The translations under genes and the position numbers were made by a program. Below are positions 58,141 to 64,000 of a DNA stretch of 64,000 nt, piece by piece. Source of the stretch: Streptomyces malachitofuscus (lineage in GTDB: Bacteria; Actinomycetota; Actinomycetes; Streptomycetales; Streptomycetaceae); the NCBI RefSeq assembly GCF_014650055.1, contig NZ_BMUF01000007.1, positions 372,001 through 436,000 of the forward strand, read 5' to 3'. Position 1 is the first letter of the stretch; the number at the start of each line of letters is the position of its first letter. A model generated the notes under the pieces. It made no database searches. It saw nothing but the letters and a program-made list of their open reading frames with translations, and was not told the DNA's origin.

Positions 58141-59703
58141 ATGGCGGACACCAAGCGCGAGATCGAGCGGAAGTACGAGTCGGACCAGGACGGACTGCCC
58201 GACCTGACCCGCGTCCCCGGCGTCGCATCCGTCCTCGACCGAGGTGTCACCCGCCTCGACGCCACCTACCACGACACCGCCGACGAACGCCTCGCCGCGT
58301 CCGCCGTGACCCTCCGCCGCCGCACCGGCGGCTCCGACGCCGGCTGGCACCTGAAATTCCCCGTCGCCCCCGGGGTACGCGACGAGATCCGCGCCCCGCT
58401 CTCCGACACCCTCCCGGACGAACTCGCCGCCCTCGTCCGCTCCCGCGTCCGCGACCACGCACTGCTGCCCGTCGTCCGGCTCCGCTCCGACCGCGCGGTA
58501 CGCCACCTCCTCGACGCCGACGGACGGCTCCTCGCCGAGGTCAGCGTCGACACCGTCCACGCCCAGCGCCTCACCGGCGACGGCGGCACCGCCCGGTGGA
58601 CCGAGATCGAGGTCGAACTCGCCGACGACGGCGACCCCGCCTTCCTCGACAAGGTCGAAAAACGCCTGCGCAAGGCCGGCGTACGCCCCTCCGCATCGGC
58701 CTCCAAACTGACCCGGGCCCTGGCCGAGACGGCCCCGGACGGCACCACGACCCCCGCGACCGCACCCACCCCCGCCACCGCACCCGAAGCGGCCCCGAAG
58801 CAGAAACGGCGCTCACGCCCGGCCGGGAAACCCGTCACCGCCGCGGACCATGTCCTCGCCTACGTCCGCGCCCAGCGCGACGCCCTGGTCGAGCTCGACC
58901 CCGCCGTACGCCAGGACATCCCCGACTCCGTCCACCGCATGAGAGTCGCCACCCGCCGCCTGCGCAGCACCTTCCGCACCTTCCGCACCGTCCTCGACCC
59001 CGGGACGACCGACCCCGTCGCCGCCGACCTGAAATGGCTGGCCGGCGAGCTGGGCCTGGACCGCGACCAGGAAGTCCTCGCCGAACGCCTCGGCACCGCC
59101 CTCGCCGAACTGCCCGGCACCCTCGTCCACGGCCCGGTCGCCGACCGCCTCGCCGCCTGGTCCCGGGCCCGGCACAGCGGAGCCCACGGCCGCATCACCG
59201 GCATCCTCGACTCCCGCCGCCATCTCACCCTCCTCGACACCCTGGACGCCCTCCTCGCCGACCCGCCCCTGTACAAGAAGGCCGGAACCAAGCCGGCGAA
59301 GACCCTCACCAAGGCCGTACGCAAGGACTTCGACAAACTCGCCGGCCTCGTCACCCGCGCCCTCGACCTCCCGCCCGGCACCGACCGCGACGTCGCCCTG
59401 CACGAGGCCCGCAAGAAGACCAAGCGCACCCGCTACGCCGCCGAGGCCGCCGCCCCCGCGCTCGGGGAACCGGCGAAGGAGCTCGTCGGCGCCATGAAGT
59501 CGCTCCAGGGCCTGCTCGGCGACCACCAGGACAGCGTCATGGCCCGACAGACCCTGCGCGAGCTCGCCGCCGTCGCCCACGCGGCGGGGGAGAGCGCCTT
59601 CACCTACGGCGTCCTCCACGGCCGCGAGGAGCACCGCGCCCTGGTCGCCGAGGCCGCCCTCCCCGAGGCCTGGACCTCGATCAGGAAGAGCACGGCCCTC
59701 TGA
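58141..59703 (+). CDS. CYTH and CHAD domain protein
   Basis: A 520-aa protein. The N-terminal CYTH (triphosphate tunnel) domain (~4-195) has the signature EIERKYE and alternating charged strands (TYHDTADERLAASAVTLRRR, WHLKFP, WTEIEVEL). A Pro/Ala linker leads to the CHAD domain (~225-515) with conserved His/Arg helices (VHRMRVATRRLRSTFRTFR, LHEARKKTKRTRYAAEA). CYTH binds triphosphates and CHAD binds polyphosphate, so a role in polyphosphate metabolism is likely. Leaderless: TAGATT lies 6 nt before the ATG. Confidence 0.93.
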   Translation: MADTKREIERKYESDQDGLPDLTRVPGVASVLDRGVTRLDATYHDTADERLAASAVTLRRRTGGSDAGWHLKFPVAPGVRDEIRAPLSDTLPDELAALVRSRVRDHALLPVVRLRSDRAVRHLLDADGRLLAEVSVDTVHAQRLTGDGGTARWTEIEVELADDGDPAFLDKVEKRLRKAGVRPSASASKLTRALAETAPDGTTTPATAPTPATAPEAAPKQKRRSRPAGKPVTAADHVLAYVRAQRDALVELDPAVRQDIPDSVHRMRVATRRLRSTFRTFRTVLDPGTTDPVAADLKWLAGELGLDRDQEVLAERLGTALAELPGTLVHGPVADRLAAWSRARHSGAHGRITGILDSRRHLTLLDTLDALLADPPLYKKAGTKPAKTLTKAVRKDFDKLAGLVTRALDLPPGTDRDVALHEARKKTKRTRYAAEAAAPALGEPAKELVGAMKSLQGLLGDHQDSVMARQTLRELAAVAHAAGESAFTYGVLHGREEHRALVAEAALPEAWTSIRKSTAL

Positions 59704-59776
59704 GCGGCGTACGGGGGACCCCTCCGGCCGGGTTACGCTGGATGGTCACCCCTGTCAGCACACAAAGGTTCGCGAG

Positions 59777-61756
<1,980 letters not shown>

Positions 61757-61772
61757 ATGCGGCCCCCACTGA

Positions 61773-61803
61773 AAGCGGCCCCCGCCGATGGCGGGGGCCG
61801 CTT
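61773..61803. terminator. Bidirectional terminator after the radical-SAM gene
   Basis: AAGCGGCCCCCGCC pairs across a GAT loop with its complement ending at 61803, between convergent genes. Confidence 0.88.
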
Positions 61804-61834
61804 CTTCGTGGTCGTGTCGTGGTCGGGGCCGGGG

Positions 61835-62614
61835 TTACGGGGTCTCGTGGCCGTACGGGCGGATGCGGTGGCGGGGGGCGACCGTGCGGCGGGGCGGGCG
61901 GGTGAGGGTGATCTGGCGGACCAGCTGCTGGAAGCAGGCCAGGGCGGCGACGCCCGGCAGGGCCGCCGCGGCCGTGTCGGTGATGGTGCGGGGTGCCTGG
62001 GCCACGCAGAGGAGAACCGCGACGGAGGAGAAGAGCAGGACGACGAACCAGGAGTGCAGGGCGCGGCGTTGGTGGAGTGCCGCGCGGAGGATGGAGAGGG
62101 AACCGGCGAGCCAGGGGCCGTAGACCAGGATGGGCCACCAGGCCGACGAACTGCCGCTGCTGTGTGCCGTGGTGACCAGCAGCAGGGGCTCGTAGGTGAC
62201 CACGCCGCTGAACACGCTCACCATCGACACGGTGACCGCTGCCATGGCGGCGATGACATAGCTGGCGACGCGCAGTGCGTCGGGGCGTTTGCGCGGGGGT
62301 TTGCGGTGTCCGCGCGGGGCGCGCAGGGGTGGCAGTTCGGCGGTGATCTCCTGCAGGTTGCCCATGGGGCTGCCGGCGGGGGGCGCGGTGACCGAGGCCT
62401 CCTCGCGCGGGGGCGGCACGGTTCTGCCGTACTCCTCGCTGCGGGCCTCCTGGAGCAGATAGGCCAGCTCCTCGGCCGGGTCCCAGGGGGGCACGGCCGG
62501 TTCCACGGGCTCCGCGTAGACGGCTCCGGCCCGGTGCCGTCCGGTGCCCGCTTCGGGGAATTGGTCCGGGACGTCGGCGCCGTACCAGAGATGGTCGTAG
62601 CGTTCATCATTCAT
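61835..62614 (-). CDS. DUF2637 membrane protein
   Basis: A 259-aa protein. The N-terminal ~115 residues are cytoplasmic and acidic/Pro-rich (DHLWYGADVPDQFPEAGTG, PWDPAEELAYLLQEARSEEYG). Four transmembrane helices follow (VASYVIAAMAAVTVSMVSVF, WWPILVYGPWLAGSLSIL, SWFVVLLFSSVAVLLCVA, AAAALPGVAALACFQQL), then a basic tail. The helical part is of the DUF2637 type also seen in the element's spread protein, but this is a chromosomal core gene inserted between two radical-SAM genes. ATG at 62614. Function unknown. Confidence 0.78.
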   Translation of the reverse strand: MNDERYDHLWYGADVPDQFPEAGTGRHRAGAVYAEPVEPAVPPWDPAEELAYLLQEARSEEYGRTVPPPREEASVTAPPAGSPMGNLQEITAELPPLRAPRGHRKPPRKRPDALRVASYVIAAMAAVTVSMVSVFSGVVTYEPLLLVTTAHSSGSSSAWWPILVYGPWLAGSLSILRAALHQRRALHSWFVVLLFSSVAVLLCVAQAPRTITDTAAAALPGVAALACFQQLVRQITLTRPPRRTVAPRHRIRPYGHETP

Positions 62615-62878
62615 GTCAGGATTGATTCATCGGGCCGGTGGGGGCGGTCAACAGCTGTTCTGTGACGAGGAGTTGGAGCGGCCCTGACCTGCTTTCCTTC
62701 ATACAGCGACTAACGGCGGCGGTTTCACTTGGATGCGCGGCGAATGAGTGAACGGCCGTGGTGACAATTGCTTTGTATAAGCCTCGGAATTCCGGTTTTT
62801 CGACTGGCGTTCAGCATATGAGGAATACTTTTCCGGCGTTGCGGGATCCGCGCGGGCGGCTGCGGCGTCCTTGCGGGT
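62615..62878. other. 264-bp divergent intergenic region
   Basis: It lies between the DUF2637 gene and the repetitive protein gene. It is noticeably AT-richer near 62740-62840. No gene or clear operator is seen. Confidence 0.5.
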
Positions 62879-63946
62879 ATGGAGCTTGAGAAGTCGCCGG
62901 AGCGGCCCGCAGGCGGTGAGGGGTGCCTCGTCGTGGCGATCCGCGTCCCCCTGCGGATCCTGATGCTGGTGCTGGTCGTGCCCGTACGGATGCTGTGGGA
63001 CGCGCTGGTGGTCGCCGGGCGGTTCCTGAACGACACGGTGCTGCGGCCGGCCGGGCGGGCGCTGCTGTGGGTGGGGCGTGCGGTGTTCGTGTGGCCGTTG
63101 GTGGGACTGTGGCGGTATGTGCTCGTGCCGCTGGGCAGGGGAGCGGAGTGGCTGGGGAGGGTGCTTCTCGTCCTTCCGGCCGTGTGGCTCTACCGATATG
63201 TGCTGACTCCTCTCGGGCAGGCCGCGACATGGGTGTACGCGCGTGTGCTGACGCCGGTCGGGCAGGCGCTCGCCGCCGCGGGGGCAGGGCTGTGGGCGGG
63301 AGTGGTGTGGCTGGGGAGGCATCTCCTCGTCGTGCCGTCGGTGTGGGTGTACCGGTGGGTGCTGACGCCGGTGGGGCACGCGTTCGCCTGGTGCGGCCGG
63401 GGGCTCGTGTGGTGCGGCCGGGGCTGTGTGTGGCTGGTGACGGTGATCGCCGCCGGGATCGGCACCGGGCTGTACTGGATCGCCCGGATCCTGCTGGTGC
63501 TGCCCGCGCTCGCGGTGTGGCGCTGGGTGCTGGCGCCGGCCGGGCGGGTGCTCGGTGTGGTCGCGCGGGAGATCGGGACGGCGCTGGGGCACGCCTGGCG
63601 GGTCGCCGGGTACGTCTCGCTCGCCGTGGGGCGGGCCCTCGCGACCCTCTTCCGGTGGATCTTCGTGGAGCCGGCGCGCTGGGTGTACCGCAGTGTGCTG
63701 ACTCCGGTGGGACACGCGGTGCGCGACGCCGTGCTGCGGCCCGCCGGCCGGGCCGCGCGTGCCGTGGGCCGGGCCGCCCGGCAGGCGCTGGAGTCCGCCC
63801 GCGCCTCGGTCCGCCAGGCCCGTGCCGACTTCCGCCGGATGCTGCTGGGCGGCCCGGAGGAACCGCAGCTCGCGCACCGGCGGGAACCTACCGGCCGGGA
63901 GGCACGTACTCTTGGTAGCAGTACGACCGCTCTCACGAAGGACTGA
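62879..63946 (+). CDS. Repetitive hydrophobic protein with VLTPxGxA motifs
   Basis: A 355-aa protein from ATG 62879, whose Shine-Dalgarno is weak. It is built of about eight ~35-residue hydrophobic/amphipathic units, each ending in a motif such as YRYVLTPLGQA, YARVLTPVGQA, YRWVLTPVGHA, WRWVLAPAGRV or YRSVLTPVGHA. Aromatic residues and Arg recur at fixed places. The C-terminal ~60 residues are basic and helical (RAARAVGRAARQALESARASV). It may line the membrane or form a pore-like or scaffold assembly. I do not know the family. Its stop is 6 bp before the radical-SAM-linked gene. Confidence 0.8.
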   Translation: MELEKSPERPAGGEGCLVVAIRVPLRILMLVLVVPVRMLWDALVVAGRFLNDTVLRPAGRALLWVGRAVFVWPLVGLWRYVLVPLGRGAEWLGRVLLVLPAVWLYRYVLTPLGQAATWVYARVLTPVGQALAAAGAGLWAGVVWLGRHLLVVPSVWVYRWVLTPVGHAFAWCGRGLVWCGRGCVWLVTVIAAGIGTGLYWIARILLVLPALAVWRWVLAPAGRVLGVVAREIGTALGHAWRVAGYVSLAVGRALATLFRWIFVEPARWVYRSVLTPVGHAVRDAVLRPAGRAARAVGRAARQALESARASVRQARADFRRMLLGGPEEPQLAHRREPTGREARTLGSSTTALTKD

Positions 63947-63952
63947 AGAACA

Positions 63953-64000
63953 CTGGGCAAGCGACAGCCCGAAGGCCCGCCGCCCGCACCCGCGGTGCAG
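63953..64000 (+). CDS. TIGR03936-like radical-SAM-associated protein, first 16 codons
   Basis: The open frame from CTG 63953 encodes MGKRQPEGPPPAPAVQ and runs off the window. AAGGACTGAAGA lies upstream as a Shine-Dalgarno. In related genomes a DUF2344/TIGR03936 protein with a similar basic, Pro-rich start follows the TIGR03960 gene and precedes ribonuclease G/E. The identification rests on context and 16 residues, and the start codon would be a rare CTG. Confidence 0.5.
   Translation, partial: MGKRQPEGPPPAPAVQ

Noticed and set aside
62699..63877. 392-codon minus-strand frame opposite the repetitive hydrophobic protein.
   Set aside because: Pro/His/Arg-rich shadow without Shine-Dalgarno; the plus frame has membrane-like periodicity and operon spacing. 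The plus gene itself is unusual, so this was weighed carefully.

Overview
This window is GC-rich chromosomal DNA from a Streptomyces species. The evidence is strong third-position GC, many GTG starts, many convergent genes separated by GC-rich hairpins, two actinobacterial clpP paralogues, an mreBCD-pbp2-rodA cell-wall locus, and an actinomycete integrative and conjugative element (AICE). From memory, the order pepN, asd, tig, clpP1, clpP2, clpX, valS, folC, ndk, mreBCD, pbp2, rodA, radical-SAM genes matches the S. coelicolor core around SCO2643 to SCO2602. That identification was not checked against a database.

Layout. 1-28.7 kb holds housekeeping and regulatory genes: a pepN fragment at the left edge, asd, an ECF sigma factor with a repeat-bearing membrane partner, a very large secreted subtilase, a CGNR regulator, a Nudix hydrolase, a nuclease-like protein whose stop codon lies in a 181-bp inverted-repeat element, a second and complete pepN, a mycothiol-nitroreductase-like protein lacking one active-site Cys, two paralogous amino-acid permeases, bioY, an LPXTG surface protein, a membrane Ser/Thr kinase, rpiB, a Nei-type glycosylase, an Eis-type acetyltransferase, a PP2C phosphatase, a small alarmone-hydrolase-like protein, an acyltransferase and a VOC protein.

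28.76-37.87 kb is a 9.1-kb AICE inserted in the 3' end of a tRNA-Gly(TCC) gene, bounded by 43-bp direct repeats. It carries a membrane protein, a large nested palindrome, a Nudix (Pif-like) gene divergent from a GntR (KorSA-like) repressor, three matching operators, an SCO3933-family regulator, an FtsK-type Tra protein, a run of small Spd-like spread proteins, a 59-aa zinc-ribbon protein, an HUH-type replication initiator, Xis and a tyrosine integrase. Integration restores the tRNA at the right end.

37.8-64 kb is the conserved core: tRNA-Gly, tRNA-Pro, tig, clpP1P2 and clpX (ClpXP proteolysis), two tandem Pro/Gly/Gln-rich membrane proteins, valS, an acyltransferase, folC-DUF4233-ndk, the mreB/mreC/mreD/pbp2/rodA elongation and spore-wall locus, a CYTH-CHAD protein, a TIGR03960 radical-SAM protein, a DUF2637 protein, an unusual repetitive hydrophobic protein, and the first 16 codons of a TIGR03936-like gene cut by the right edge.

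Most transcription units end in clear GC hairpins, many of them placed to serve convergent genes. Several genes appear to be leaderless, with a -10 hexamer 6-9 nt before the start codon. The parts of most interest are the AICE regulatory and palindromic sequences, the inverted-repeat element at 9.7 kb, the 36-aa repeat protein next to the ECF sigma factor, the tRNA-like-free hairpin between clpP2 and clpX, and the repetitive hydrophobic protein near the right edge.
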